Virus record (IMG/VR): IMGVR_UViG_3300020457_000089
Coordinates: 1 to 24,822 of that record
DNA from: a virus
Strand: one strand, 5' to 3'
Length of the DNA: 24,822 nt
Below, piece after piece: positions 1 through 8,492 of this stretch; position 1 is the first letter of the stretch, and each line of letters starts with the position of its first letter. The position numbers and the translations under genes were made by a program. The notes below the pieces were generated by a model. It made no database searches. It had not been told where the DNA came from and saw only the letters and a program-made list of their open reading frames with translations.

Positions 1-362
1 TAAATTAAATCTCCTTCATTAGGTCTACCATCTACAGCAAGATTCAATGCTGGATTAGCAGACTGTTCCCATCTTCTACGTGATACAACAAATTGTATCT
101 CATCGGATACCCTCAAACCAAACTTACTTACAAACTCAGCACCAGCACCAAATCCTTCTACGTTCACAAGGAACATCTCTATCATATAGCTTTGGTTAAA
201 TTCTGATTGTATAACTTCACCAAGAGACTTATCTTTAAGATGTACTCTAGGAATATAAAACACATCAGAACCAAACAACTTGATCTGTTCATCAACCAAG
301 TCTTGTACAAGATTCTGTTCAGTGGCAACACCACCATGTTGAGGGAAGTATACTTTTTTCAT
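1..362 (-). CDS. 14: Neck protein gp14, 5' part only
   Basis: This is the first 120 codons of a gene that runs off the low-coordinate edge of the window, too edge-bound to be listed as a full ORF. Translation begins MKKVYFPQHGGVATEQNLVQ and continues through DLVDEQIKLFGSDVFYIPR and later VSRRRWEQ. I recognise this as the N-terminus of the T4-like neck protein gp14 of cyanomyoviruses. gp14 works with gp13 in the head-completion/neck complex that seals the filled capsid and accepts the tail. Its ATG overlaps the stop codon of the gp13 gene in an ATGA arrangement, which suggests translational coupling; no strong Shine-Dalgarno is visible. T4 gp14 is about 256 residues, so roughly half is present here. 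Identification rests on recalled family sequence and on the gp13-gp14 order, not on a database search. Confidence 0.85.
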   Translation of the reverse strand, partial: MKKVYFPQHGGVATEQNLVQDLVDEQIKLFGSDVFYIPRVHLKDKSLGEVIQSEFNQSYMIEMFLVNVEGFGAGAEFVSKFGLRVSDEIQFVVSRRRWEQSANPALNLAVDGRPNEGDLI

Positions 363-1174
363 CCGATCATATCAAATGGTGGTAATTCATATGTACTTGC
401 TGATGCATCTTCAATAGCAGCAATCTCTTTCTCGGCATCTTCAAAGATTTCTCTACCATTAATAGCAACTCCACCAGGAAGTTGTATACCATTAAACTTA
501 ATTAGGTTCTGACCCCACTGTCTTTTAATAAGAGCAGTAGTATATTTCTTTAAGAAGACATCACTATAAACCTGTCCAAAGCTTTCAGGATCTATTGCTC
601 TGTGGCATTCAACAATAACATGAACATCTTCGTTCATCATGTCCTCACCAACATCAAGATATAATCTATCCTGTCTCATGTTAAATCTAAACTGAACAAA
701 AGCACCATTGTTAAGTACCATGTCCATAGTTTCCATCCAAGTCTTAACCATATAATAGTTAAGAAAATCAAGAGAACCTACAGCATATAAGTCATTCAAG
801 AAGATCTGATACTCAATACCAAATAGGTTATTCCTTACAGCATTACTAGCAAGACCAAATACCTTAGTAACACCAACAACATCAGCAGGAAGTTCAAGAT
901 ACTTATCTCTCGTTTTCCATTCTGTAGTATTAGGAGCAGTACCTATGGTTGTTACAGTATCTGAAGTTTGAAATCTTGTCATGTCATCTGCTGTTAAGAC
1001 ATGCTTCATGTATGCAAGCTCTACACCATCATAATGACGCATACGATAGTATTGTAATGCATCATCAATTGAGTCCTCTATCTGATCGTCATCTACATTG
1101 ACTTCTAGTACAGGGAACCCCAACTTTCTTAGACAGTAATCTTTTAGTTCTGCCCTATTGGTGGGTTCAGCCAT
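359..1174 (-). CDS. 13: Neck protein gp13
   Basis: The 271-residue product begins MAEPTNRAELKDYCLRKLGF and continues with an acidic helix-rich segment (VNVDDDQIEDSIDDALQYY). This matches the conserved N-terminus of gp13 neck proteins in T4-like cyanophages. T4 gp13 is about 309 residues; cyanophage versions are somewhat shorter, as here. The known role is head completion: gp13 and gp14 form the neck to which the tail attaches. The adjacent gp14 start, overlapping this stop codon, supports the call. The start is unusual. The ATG lies directly after a T6 tract that closes a strong hairpin, and the only Shine-Dalgarno-like sequence (AGGGG, about 8 bases upstream) lies inside that hairpin. A late promoter octamer overlaps the hairpin. 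Translation is therefore likely to depend on which promoter made the RNA (see findings). Confidence 0.87.
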   Translation of the reverse strand: MAEPTNRAELKDYCLRKLGFPVLEVNVDDDQIEDSIDDALQYYRMRHYDGVELAYMKHVLTADDMTRFQTSDTVTTIGTAPNTTEWKTRDKYLELPADVVGVTKVFGLASNAVRNNLFGIEYQIFLNDLYAVGSLDFLNYYMVKTWMETMDMVLNNGAFVQFRFNMRQDRLYLDVGEDMMNEDVHVIVECHRAIDPESFGQVYSDVFLKKYTTALIKRQWGQNLIKFNGIQLPGGVAINGREIFEDAEKEIAAIEDASASTYELPPFDMIG

Positions 1175-1177
1175 AAA

Positions 1178-1207
1178 AAATACCCCTAGTGTGTCCTAGG
1201 GGTATTT
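1178..1207 (-). terminator. Hairpin with T-tract in the gp13 leader
   Basis: On the minus strand the sequence forms a 12-bp perfect stem (AAATACCCCTAG paired with CTAGGGGTATTT) around a six-base loop. It is followed by a T-tract that runs straight into the gp13 ATG. It has the form of an intrinsic terminator for the 170-residue gene upstream. It also buries AGGGG, the only plausible gp13 ribosome binding site. The stem is strong in its CCCCTAG core and AT-rich at its base. Confidence 0.8.
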
Positions 1208-1210
1208 ATA
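1203..1210 (-). promoter_or_regulatory. T4-type late promoter for gp13
   Basis: The octamer TATAAATA on the minus strand is a perfect match to the T4 late promoter element, which is read by the phage sigma factor gp55 with the gp45 clamp. By the usual T4 spacing the transcript would begin near 1197, giving a leader of about 23 bases. The octamer overlaps the first arm of the hairpin at 1178-1207, so late transcripts should lack most of that arm. The start point is inferred from spacing, not measured. Confidence 0.72.
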
Positions 1211-1228
1211 AATCAATCAATTAATTAA

Positions 1229-1741
1229 TTAAAAGGCAATTGGATTAAAAGCTTTCATTGTATCTAAGTCATTTAAGGTAATTGCATCAAGTGCATCTTC
1301 CTTAGTGTTATTTGCATCACGAATTGATTTCTTCTCATTAGCAAATGCTGTCATAGCAGCATTATTTCCATTAAGAAGATCAGTCTCTGATGCTTTTTCC
1401 TTTTTCCATTCAATTTCTTCTAAACGTGCTTTTGCTTCTGCTTTAATCTGCCTTCTCTTATCCTCTTTCATTTCTGCAAAAACGAGTGCTTCATTCTCAA
1501 GTTTATTTTCTTCTATTCTTTCTGTATCGGATTTGCCAGCATGGATGTCTACTAAAGCATCACCAGCTGCATTCAGCCTCCAACTTGTGAGTGGAACTCC
1601 TGCATCCAAATCCTGTCGTATAACGACATAATTTGGATCAGGGCCTGAACCGTCTGGGTGTTGTCTCGCAGGGATCTCGTTTACATCAATATCTGTAATA
1701 TCAGCAGGATCCTTTCTGTACAAATAGTATGTTAGTGCCAT
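1229..1741 (-). CDS. Coiled-coil protein, possible fibre-assembly chaperone
   Basis: The product is 170 residues. Residues 1-68 look like a small beta-rich domain (MALTYYLYRKDP at the start, then VVIRQDLDAGVPLTSWRLN and GDALVDIHAG). Residues 69-155 are highly charged and helical (ERIEENKLENEALVFAEMKEDKRRQ), with heptad-like spacing that suggests a coiled coil. The C-terminus is hydrophobic (TMKAFNPIAF). A small beta domain followed by a helical segment, immediately downstream of a large adhesin-like gene, resembles the layout of tail-fibre assembly proteins. This is inference only; I do not recognise the sequence as a named family. A good Shine-Dalgarno (TAGGAGT) lies about 10 bases before the ATG. 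The gap to the upstream gene is only 23 bases, so the two are probably co-transcribed. The gene ends just before the gp13 hairpin. Confidence 0.6.
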   Translation of the reverse strand: MALTYYLYRKDPADITDIDVNEIPARQHPDGSGPDPNYVVIRQDLDAGVPLTSWRLNAAGDALVDIHAGKSDTERIEENKLENEALVFAEMKEDKRRQIKAEAKARLEEIEWKKEKASETDLLNGNNAAMTAFANEKKSIRDANNTKEDALDAITLNDLDTMKAFNPIAF

Positions 1742-1764
1742 TTTCTTTTTCTACTCCTACTTAT

Positions 1765-3303
1765 TTAGGTATATGTTGTGAACTCAGTTTGCTTAGCTTC
1801 TCCTTCTAGTGTACCACGTCCACCTTCAACTTGTGTAGTAAAGGCATGTGTGTCGTATATAGCAGGAACTAATGCAGGATATGATGTACTATGATATGCA
1901 GTTTCAATAGATGAATGTTCTTCACTTGTAAAGAAATGAGAGCTTATCCTATCACCATCAGATCTTTCAGCGAATTGCTGATCCATGTTAGCGATTGTAT
2001 GGTACATACCATAACCACCATCAGTATTATAAGAACTGTTCATGAAGAAACTTGACTTACCAATTGGACATATCTGATAACCGTAACTAGTATCAGTAGT
2101 CTGATCCCAAAGCCACTTACCATCAGAAACTCTAATGAATGCTCCTAGCCAACCAGAACCATAATAGTAGTAAGGGCAGTAAGCACAGAGATATCTACCA
2201 TCACTGGTTACACTCCATCTCATACCCCATCTTTCACCTTGGTCTCTACCATATGAAGTAGTACCAGAATAATGTCTCTTATTACCTTCAGCTTGACCAC
2301 TTTCATTCCATCTATGAACCCATGCACCACTATGTGCAAGCATCTGGAATGTTACAACTTTACCATTGTCACAAAGAACAGGAGCACAACGATATTGATC
2401 TTCCCAAGAGTGGTTGTAAGGCTTACCAGTCCATGTTTCATATTCAGTATAACCAGTAGATGCACTCCAAGATTGACCACCACCAGCACTGTTAGCAGCA
2501 TTAAAATACGCTTTTAATGAACCTTGATCTCTAGAATAGCTATTGTACTGATCAGCTTTATCGTAGTGGAGATTCTCATTAAGTGCAATAGCCCTAAGGT
2601 TAGGAACACCATGCCAAATAATTGGACGGAAAGAATGAGAACCACCATTCTGTTCCATAACAACTATTTTCTGTTGCTTCCTGTTATAGCAAGAAGAACC
2701 AGCAGCTCCATGAGACCACTTACAAGGGATATCAACCCATGTACCTTTAGATCTACCCCATCCATGAGAATTCATACGGTAGAATTCAGAAGATCTAGAA
2801 CCGAAATAAGTTCTAGTTCTGGTGTTGTTAACATCGTCAGAGAACCATGCCCAGTCTTGCTTTGTCTCGTTAACAATTGGGTTAACAGCAGTAAAAGCAT
2901 GAGCCATGTAGTTCATACCTCTGGTTTGCAAGTTCCAACCAGCAGAAGAAGATGAAGAACCAGTTCTCTTAAAGTATTGGTGACCTAAGTAACCAACACA
3001 ACATGTCATACTTGGATAGTCGTTATGACTATTAACATGGTTAGTTGTCTGATAGTATGTTGAACCTGAATTATCTTGTAGTAATTCTGGACAATATGAT
3101 GAGTAAGGCTGGTATTGACCATAGTGGTTATTTGCACCATAGGTCATACTATACTTATCTAATCTATGTGTATAACAGAAAAAACCAGACTGGGTACTAT
3201 TTTCATGAGACCATGTGGCAAATGCTGGCTGATCATACGGATCTTTGTAAGTTCCGCCACCACCACCAGTTTCTTGTTGTACTTGTGTAATTCTACGTGC
3301 CAT
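1765..3303 (-). CDS. Aromatic- and Cys-rich virion protein, candidate adhesin
   Basis: The product is 512 residues and not one I recognise. It starts MARRITQVQQETGGGGGTYK, a short lead with a flexible Gly5 linker. It continues with a sequence very rich in Tyr, Trp, Ser, Gly, His and Cys (for example MTCCVGYLGHQYF and LCAYCPYYYYGSGWLG). Several segments have a loosely repeating pattern in which a Trp or Cys strand is followed by a turn such as SDGK, SDGR or NESG. Examples are VTSDGRYLCAYCPYY and IRVSDGKWLWDQT, which would suit a beta-propeller or other all-beta repeat fold. No signal peptide or membrane segment is seen. Position among fibre genes and surface-type composition suggest a host-binding tip protein, with the next gene a possible helper. 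The start has an AAGGA Shine-Dalgarno about 10 bases upstream. The gene is certain; the function is speculative. Confidence 0.72.
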   Translation of the reverse strand: MARRITQVQQETGGGGGTYKDPYDQPAFATWSHENSTQSGFFCYTHRLDKYSMTYGANNHYGQYQPYSSYCPELLQDNSGSTYYQTTNHVNSHNDYPSMTCCVGYLGHQYFKRTGSSSSSAGWNLQTRGMNYMAHAFTAVNPIVNETKQDWAWFSDDVNNTRTRTYFGSRSSEFYRMNSHGWGRSKGTWVDIPCKWSHGAAGSSCYNRKQQKIVVMEQNGGSHSFRPIIWHGVPNLRAIALNENLHYDKADQYNSYSRDQGSLKAYFNAANSAGGGQSWSASTGYTEYETWTGKPYNHSWEDQYRCAPVLCDNGKVVTFQMLAHSGAWVHRWNESGQAEGNKRHYSGTTSYGRDQGERWGMRWSVTSDGRYLCAYCPYYYYGSGWLGAFIRVSDGKWLWDQTTDTSYGYQICPIGKSSFFMNSSYNTDGGYGMYHTIANMDQQFAERSDGDRISSHFFTSEEHSSIETAYHSTSYPALVPAIYDTHAFTTQVEGGRGTLEGEAKQTEFTTYT

Positions 3304-3342
3304 TGTTATTGCATTCCTTATAAGTTTTACTAGTGGTTATCC

Positions 3343-3657
3343 TTAACCGTCCATACCGTAGGCAACAGCAGTAACGCCACCACCACCAGCCCAGACATGT
3401 AACCCGTTTGATGTGTCAAGAACAATACCAGTTCTCTCAAGAACACCGTTTGCTGGAAGTGATACTCCAGACTCTAAATGGTCAGCATCAGTAACATTAG
3501 CTGCTGCGTCTCTAAGAGCAACAGAAATATTAATTGCACTGCCAGAACGATTGGCAACTGAAAGTGTTACCACTTTGATGCCTGATGCAGGTGCAGCTAC
3601 AACCTCAGTCCAGGTTGTTGCTGATACATCTATTTTTCCGTATACTCCAGAAGCCAT
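3343..3657 (-). CDS. Small Ig-like virion structural protein
   Basis: The product is 104 residues. It is almost entirely beta-type sequence with no charged helices: MASGVYGKIDVSATTWTEVV, then VVTLSVANRSGSAINISVAL, then SLPANGVLERTGIVLDTSN, ending in VTAVAYGMDG. The pattern of a strand, NR, alternating hydrophobics and a closing GVLERTGIVL strand resembles a small family I recall from marine T4-like phages, annotated only as structural or hypothetical. A single Ig-like beta sandwich is likely, so it may be a decoration or appendage-adapter protein. It has its own GATAAATA late promoter about 50 bases upstream and a GGAGT Shine-Dalgarno 10 bases before ATG. It may be co-transcribed with the candidate adhesin downstream, 39 bases away. 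Confidence 0.72.
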   Translation of the reverse strand: MASGVYGKIDVSATTWTEVVAAPASGIKVVTLSVANRSGSAINISVALRDAAANVTDADHLESGVSLPANGVLERTGIVLDTSNGLHVWAGGGGVTAVAYGMDG

Positions 3658-3706
3658 TTGGTTTTACTCCGTTTAATTAAATATCAGTTTGTAGTTGCTT
3701 ATGATT

Positions 3707-3714
3707 TATTTATC
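3707..3714 (-). promoter_or_regulatory. Late promoter for the 104-residue gene
   Basis: GATAAATA on the minus strand lies in the 75-base gap after the 1582-residue fibre gene. Predicted transcript start is near 3701, with a leader of about 43 bases. A 13-base perfect inverted repeat (ATCTCAT TGAGAT) overlaps its upstream end, between the fibre stop codon and the octamer. It is too short to call a terminator with confidence. Confidence 0.6.
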
Positions 3715-3732
3715 TCAATGAGATGTTAGCTA

Positions 3733-6700
3733 CTATGCCATTGTAGCAAGGAAGTAACTAAGACTATTAGCAGGATTATCAACATAAGCTTTAACTGCAC
3801 CAGCAGTAGCAAATTGTGTATGATCCGCAGAAGTCAAATCAGTTATGACGGTCTTACCCATCATTGTACTCTCTGTAATAACAGAGGTTCCGTTAATGGT
3901 GAGACCTTCACCACTTGCAAGTTCAATACCTTTGTTGAAATTAAACTTGTCGTTAGAAGACAACCATTGAATTGTCTTGTTGGTTGTACCAAGAACAGTT
4001 AAACCACCAGAATTAGCAGTTGTATCTGTAGCACCACCTGTTGCTAATGCAGCACCAGCAGCACTTCCAGATCCTTGGAATACTTGGTCAAGTGTTACTG
4101 TAGTTCCAACAACAGCAGTTACAATACCTCCAGAAGGAAGTGTAACTGTACCACCACCAGATGTTAGCGTAATTGCTACACCAGGAGCGATGTTGTCCAT
4201 ATCACTACAGTTGGTGATATCTGCTGAACCAGTAGATATATCACCAGTAAAGTTACCAACGGCAACTTGACCCAATTCAATGTTACGATCCTTAGAAGTT
4301 AACGTAACAGAATTGATAGATGTTGTTGTACCTTTAACTGTTAAGTTACCACCAATAGTGAGGTTACCACCTATTGCTGAAAGGTTGTCAACGTATGTCT
4401 TTGTTGCTTTCTGTGTAGCAACCTTCTGGTCACTGTTCTGTGACAATGTACCATCAGTTGAGAATTCGTTAATAGCAGCACCCAACTGAGCACCGATAGA
4501 ACCAAGTCTCAAGCTTGATAGACCAGATAGGTCAAACGCAGAAGCGTCTAGTGTTGCCTTACCAGTTGACTGCTCAACCTTAAAGAACTTACCAACAGAG
4601 AAGTTACCATCTTGGTCAGTAGATACGTAGTAAACACGACCTGGACGATCTTCATTAACTTCGTTAGATGGTACGTTATTTGATAGTGGGAGACCAGGCC
4701 AGTTAGTGTTAGCCTTACTTCCAGTACCAACGTCTAGGAAGTCATGAGCAGTTAGACGTACTTGTGAGTACCTATAACGTGTCTTGAATCCTTGTCCGTC
4801 TCCAGCTTCAACTGTCTTCTCATCTGCCAACTGTAGTGTTGTGATACCAGTTGTATCAGCAGTAACAGTTGTAATCTTCATGAACTCATTATCAATCTTG
4901 ATATAGTCATCAGGATCAAGACCAATATTTGCAGCAGCAACACGAAGTGTTAAATCATTAACAGCAACGTCTTCAATAATTTCATCCTGAGATCCAATCT
5001 TAGCATTAACTATTGCAATTGAAGCAGCAGCAGCGTGTGATCCAGCAGTTGTACCCTCTTGAGCACGTTCTGCTTCAACAGATGTTGCAGATGGGAATGA
5101 AACAACCTTGAACATCTCATCATTAATAATGATGTATCCGTTAATAGTCATTCCAGTAACACTTCCAACTTGCATTGTTACAGGTGAAGATGCACCTTGA
5201 GCAAGTGATCCAGAAAGTGTTGTTGAGTTTCCAGCATCAGCATACAATGCGATAGCAGTAGTACCATCATGTGTTGCAGAAGCACTTCCTAAGAGACCTC
5301 TATCAACTCCTATTGTACCTCTACCATCTTGAGCTACGTAACTAGCATTAGAGATAACGTATGAACCAGGGTCATCGTTAACTCCATTATCATCAAGAGA
5401 AACAGATCCACCAGCATCAGGAGCAGTACTTAAACCTACAACTGTAAGAATGAATCCTTTCTGTCCTTGAACAGCATCTGTATTGTTTACAAGAGTTGCA
5501 ACAACACCAGATGTCTGACCAGTAACTGTCTCGCCTTGTGAGAAGGTTCCCTTAACTGGGAAGTAATACAAGAAACCAGAAGCATTCTGGTCATTGATTA
5601 GTTCTCCAACAGCACCAGATGTTCCACCAACAAGTCTTTCTCCGATTGTAAGTGTTCCACTGAGAGGAGTGTTAACATCAATCGTAAGACGCTTACCTTT
5701 GACGTTACCATCAATGGTTGTCTCAGAAGAATCAAATCCTCTAGCAATTGCACCGTACTTACCGTAAGATGAGTTACCAGTAACAGCACGGATTCTACCA
5801 CCACGTGTAGCGGAGTAAGAAATATGTGCGTAGTATGTGAAGGATGATACAATCTCAGTTGCAGCAGCATTAGTAACGTAAATACCAACACCACCATCTA
5901 GTACCTGAGTGAATGAGTCAAACACCATTGACTTGTAAGAAGGTGTTGACGAAGCATTAAAGTGGTTATGTACAGCACCATCAAGTAGAATACCAACTGC
6001 TGCTCCAGAGAAGATAGTTGAGTTCTGAATATATGGTGACTTAGTAATTGGTGAATTAGGATTGAATCTAAAGAACACACCCTTAATTGTGGCAGTGTCA
6101 AGATCCTTATCATCAGCACCAGCTTGGAATCCAGTCATTCCCTCAAATACCATCTCCTTGATAGTAGTATGAGAACCAAGCAAGCACATTGTAGACTCAG
6201 AGTTAATCCGAGTTGCTACAGTAGAAACATCAATGAATGGCGATGAACTGGTTGTAGCAGACAAATCACCATTAGCAATAGCAGAAGTAACTATACCAAC
6301 AAGTGTTGTAATTGAGGAAGCAACATTAGCACATGCAGGGTTAGAACCATCAGCAGTAATTGTGAGGTCTCTTGTCTGTGTAATAGTGTTACCAGCAGAA
6401 GCAGAAACAACTAAGTTACGAGCAACTTCAGTACCAACTGTTTCAATGTAGTTAGCAAGTGCTGTATCTTGAGCATTGTCTCCAGTTATAGGAGTACCAG
6501 CAAGCAAGGTAGAAGTATAATCATATACCTTATTGTTATTACCATGCTTGACGTTGAAACCAATTGCATCAACTAATTCAGCAAGACGTTCTTTAACAGT
6601 AGCTTCAGTACCATTTACAGCACCAACATTTGCTACGTGGCGATGATAAACTTCAGAAGCAATGAATGCTCTGTTTGTTATCAATAAGTCACGTGCATCA

Positions 6701-8481
6701 GCAGCCTTGTTGTCTATGATATCAACATACTTATCAGAAGTAGTCCATTCTCCACCAGTTAAGTTAAGTAGATGAACATTGTTCTGATAGTCAGAATCAA
6801 GAACCATAGCGGTCTTAGTTCCAGCAGCATTAGTAACAGTCTCACCAAATCTTAGATGAGATACATTAGAAGCAAGTGTTAAAGCTTGCATATCGGAATC
6901 ACCGAGAGCAGGCTTAACGATAGAAGTTCTTAAGTTATCACCAATAATTGAAACAAACTCTGGAACAATGATTGGTAGAATTTCTGTATATACACCAGAC
7001 TTAACAAAGATTGTAACTAGATTTGTAGGAGAAGGTTTTTCAGAACCTGTTAATCCACCAATAAAATCACAAGCATGTCTTAGAGTACCAAATGCTCTAG
7101 AAATACTCTTACCGTGGTTAGCATCAGAACCTTCTTTCGTAACATAGAAAACACTTTCTGATACGTTGTTTCTTTCCCACTGAGGTAATAGAGGTGATCC
7201 ACCAACTGTTAGTACTTGACCACTTGCTTCTCTTTCAGCAGATACGTTACCAACTCTTGTGATTCCATCAGCAACAGCAGAAACAAATGTATGATTTGAT
7301 GTATCAGAAGAAATACCAACATTAACTGTAAATGTATTTGCATCAACAACAGTTAGTTCTAGGAACTTCTTGCTAGCTGGGTCAGTTGCACGTGGATAAG
7401 GGTGGTTACTAGCGTTACCATCCTTAGCACAAGTAAATGTGATTGAACCATCAGCAAACTTAACAAAGTCTCCTGTAGAGAATCCATGAGAAGCAACAGT
7501 AATTTGAAGTAAACCTGTAGTAGGGGTATAGTCTGCACCTGTCGCTGTATGCTTTGTCTGAGAAGCGTTAGCGGTTGAAGCACCAGATGGAAGGGCAATC
7601 CTATTAACACCACTTGCTGCTTGATAGAGAAGGTCTCCAGTCTCTTGTAGAACCTGTGCTGTATCACCACCCTGTGCAACATAGTTCCAGTATGTTCCGC
7701 CTGGATCTAATTCAGGAGCTGTTGAAGCTCCAGAAGTATCTGATGCCTTACAGACATAAGAGTTTGAGTTTCTGTTAACAACATCACCTAACTGGTATAC
7801 AGTTGCAGAATCCCATCCACCTCTCCAGTTGAATCCTTCTGAAATAAGATCCCAATTAGCAGAAGTTGTAGGAGCAGTACCAGTAGAACCTACCTTATTA
7901 ACGTAAGTGTTACCACCATATCTTACAACATCACCTGGGGCGTATGTTGTAGCAGCAGCGTATTCACCTTGAGCAGAAAAACCAGTAGTAATTACATCCC
8001 AATTTGTTGTATCGTTATTAGGAGTAGTAGCACTTGCATGTGTTGTCTTACTAATATAGCTGTAACCTCTATAAGTTACAATGTCTCCCTTCTGATATGG
8101 ATCATTTGCTGTCCATGTATCTTCAAAATTTAGACCTTCAACATAGACCTCAAATTTTGTAGTGTCAAATGTTGCTCCAGAAGTATGACCACTAATACAA
8201 CGATATTGTGTATTACCAAACTTAACAACATCGTTAATCTTATACCAAGTAGTTGCTGCCCAATCTCCTTTAGCTTGAGTACCTTCACCTTGAAGATCCC
8301 AATTATTACCACCAACATCTACTGTATAGAATGATGTTTCTGCGTTTGCGGAAGTGTGGTTCTTTACACAAACATATGAGTTTGCACCGTACTTGACGAT
8401 ATCGTCAATGACATAAGCAGTGGAAGCAGCCCAATCGCCTCTCCACTTAAACTTTAGTCTGCCGAGTCTAAAATCTGCCAT
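3733..8481 (-). CDS. Tail fibre/spike with CBM5/12-like repeats and beta-helix
   Basis: The product is 1582 residues. Residues 12-270 hold five repeats of the type GDWAASTAYVIDDIVKYGAN-SYVC, ending in aromatic residues. This is the pattern of carbohydrate-binding modules of families 5/12 (chitin-binding type). Residues 315-410 form another beta module (SHGFSTGDFVKF ... FTCAKDGNASNHPYP). Residues 443-830 begin FYVTKEGSDANHGKSISRAF and continue with IFVKSGVYTEILPIIVPEFV and SIIGDN, typical of pectate-lyase-like right-handed beta-helices in tail spikes. No catalytic residues can be assigned. Near 1300-1400 lies RVYYVSTDQDGNFSVGKFFK and a TQKATKTYVDN segment, with a second AVKAYVDN near the C-terminus, both common in phage fibres. 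A TAGGA Shine-Dalgarno precedes the ATG and the gap to the upstream gene is only 11 bases. It is probably a glycan-binding appendage of the tail or baseplate; its exact location on the virion is unknown. Confidence 0.8.
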   Translation of the reverse strand: MADFRLGRLKFKWRGDWAASTAYVIDDIVKYGANSYVCVKNHTSANAETSFYTVDVGGNNWDLQGEGTQAKGDWAATTWYKINDVVKFGNTQYRCISGHTSGATFDTTKFEVYVEGLNFEDTWTANDPYQKGDIVTYRGYSYISKTTHASATTPNNDTTNWDVITTGFSAQGEYAAATTYAPGDVVRYGGNTYVNKVGSTGTAPTTSANWDLISEGFNWRGGWDSATVYQLGDVVNRNSNSYVCKASDTSGASTAPELDPGGTYWNYVAQGGDTAQVLQETGDLLYQAASGVNRIALPSGASTANASQTKHTATGADYTPTTGLLQITVASHGFSTGDFVKFADGSITFTCAKDGNASNHPYPRATDPASKKFLELTVVDANTFTVNVGISSDTSNHTFVSAVADGITRVGNVSAEREASGQVLTVGGSPLLPQWERNNVSESVFYVTKEGSDANHGKSISRAFGTLRHACDFIGGLTGSEKPSPTNLVTIFVKSGVYTEILPIIVPEFVSIIGDNLRTSIVKPALGDSDMQALTLASNVSHLRFGETVTNAAGTKTAMVLDSDYQNNVHLLNLTGGEWTTSDKYVDIIDNKAADARDLLITNRAFIASEVYHRHVANVGAVNGTEATVKERLAELVDAIGFNVKHGNNNKVYDYTSTLLAGTPITGDNAQDTALANYIETVGTEVARNLVVSASAGNTITQTRDLTITADGSNPACANVASSITTLVGIVTSAIANGDLSATTSSSPFIDVSTVATRINSESTMCLLGSHTTIKEMVFEGMTGFQAGADDKDLDTATIKGVFFRFNPNSPITKSPYIQNSTIFSGAAVGILLDGAVHNHFNASSTPSYKSMVFDSFTQVLDGGVGIYVTNAAATEIVSSFTYYAHISYSATRGGRIRAVTGNSSYGKYGAIARGFDSSETTIDGNVKGKRLTIDVNTPLSGTLTIGERLVGGTSGAVGELINDQNASGFLYYFPVKGTFSQGETVTGQTSGVVATLVNNTDAVQGQKGFILTVVGLSTAPDAGGSVSLDDNGVNDDPGSYVISNASYVAQDGRGTIGVDRGLLGSASATHDGTTAIALYADAGNSTTLSGSLAQGASSPVTMQVGSVTGMTINGYIIINDEMFKVVSFPSATSVEAERAQEGTTAGSHAAAASIAIVNAKIGSQDEIIEDVAVNDLTLRVAAANIGLDPDDYIKIDNEFMKITTVTADTTGITTLQLADEKTVEAGDGQGFKTRYRYSQVRLTAHDFLDVGTGSKANTNWPGLPLSNNVPSNEVNEDRPGRVYYVSTDQDGNFSVGKFFKVEQSTGKATLDASAFDLSGLSSLRLGSIGAQLGAAINEFSTDGTLSQNSDQKVATQKATKTYVDNLSAIGGNLTIGGNLTVKGTTTSINSVTLTSKDRNIELGQVAVGNFTGDISTGSADITNCSDMDNIAPGVAITLTSGGGTVTLPSGGIVTAVVGTTVTLDQVFQGSGSAAGAALATGGATDTTANSGGLTVLGTTNKTIQWLSSNDKFNFNKGIELASGEGLTINGTSVITESTMMGKTVITDLTSADHTQFATAGAVKAYVDNPANSLSYFLATMA

Positions 8482-8492
8482 TTGTTATATTC

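Noticed and set aside
3304-3342. Small inverted repeat (GGTTA ... TAACC) after the 104-residue gene
   Set aside because: The stem is only five pairs and has no T-tract, so it is not supported as a terminator.
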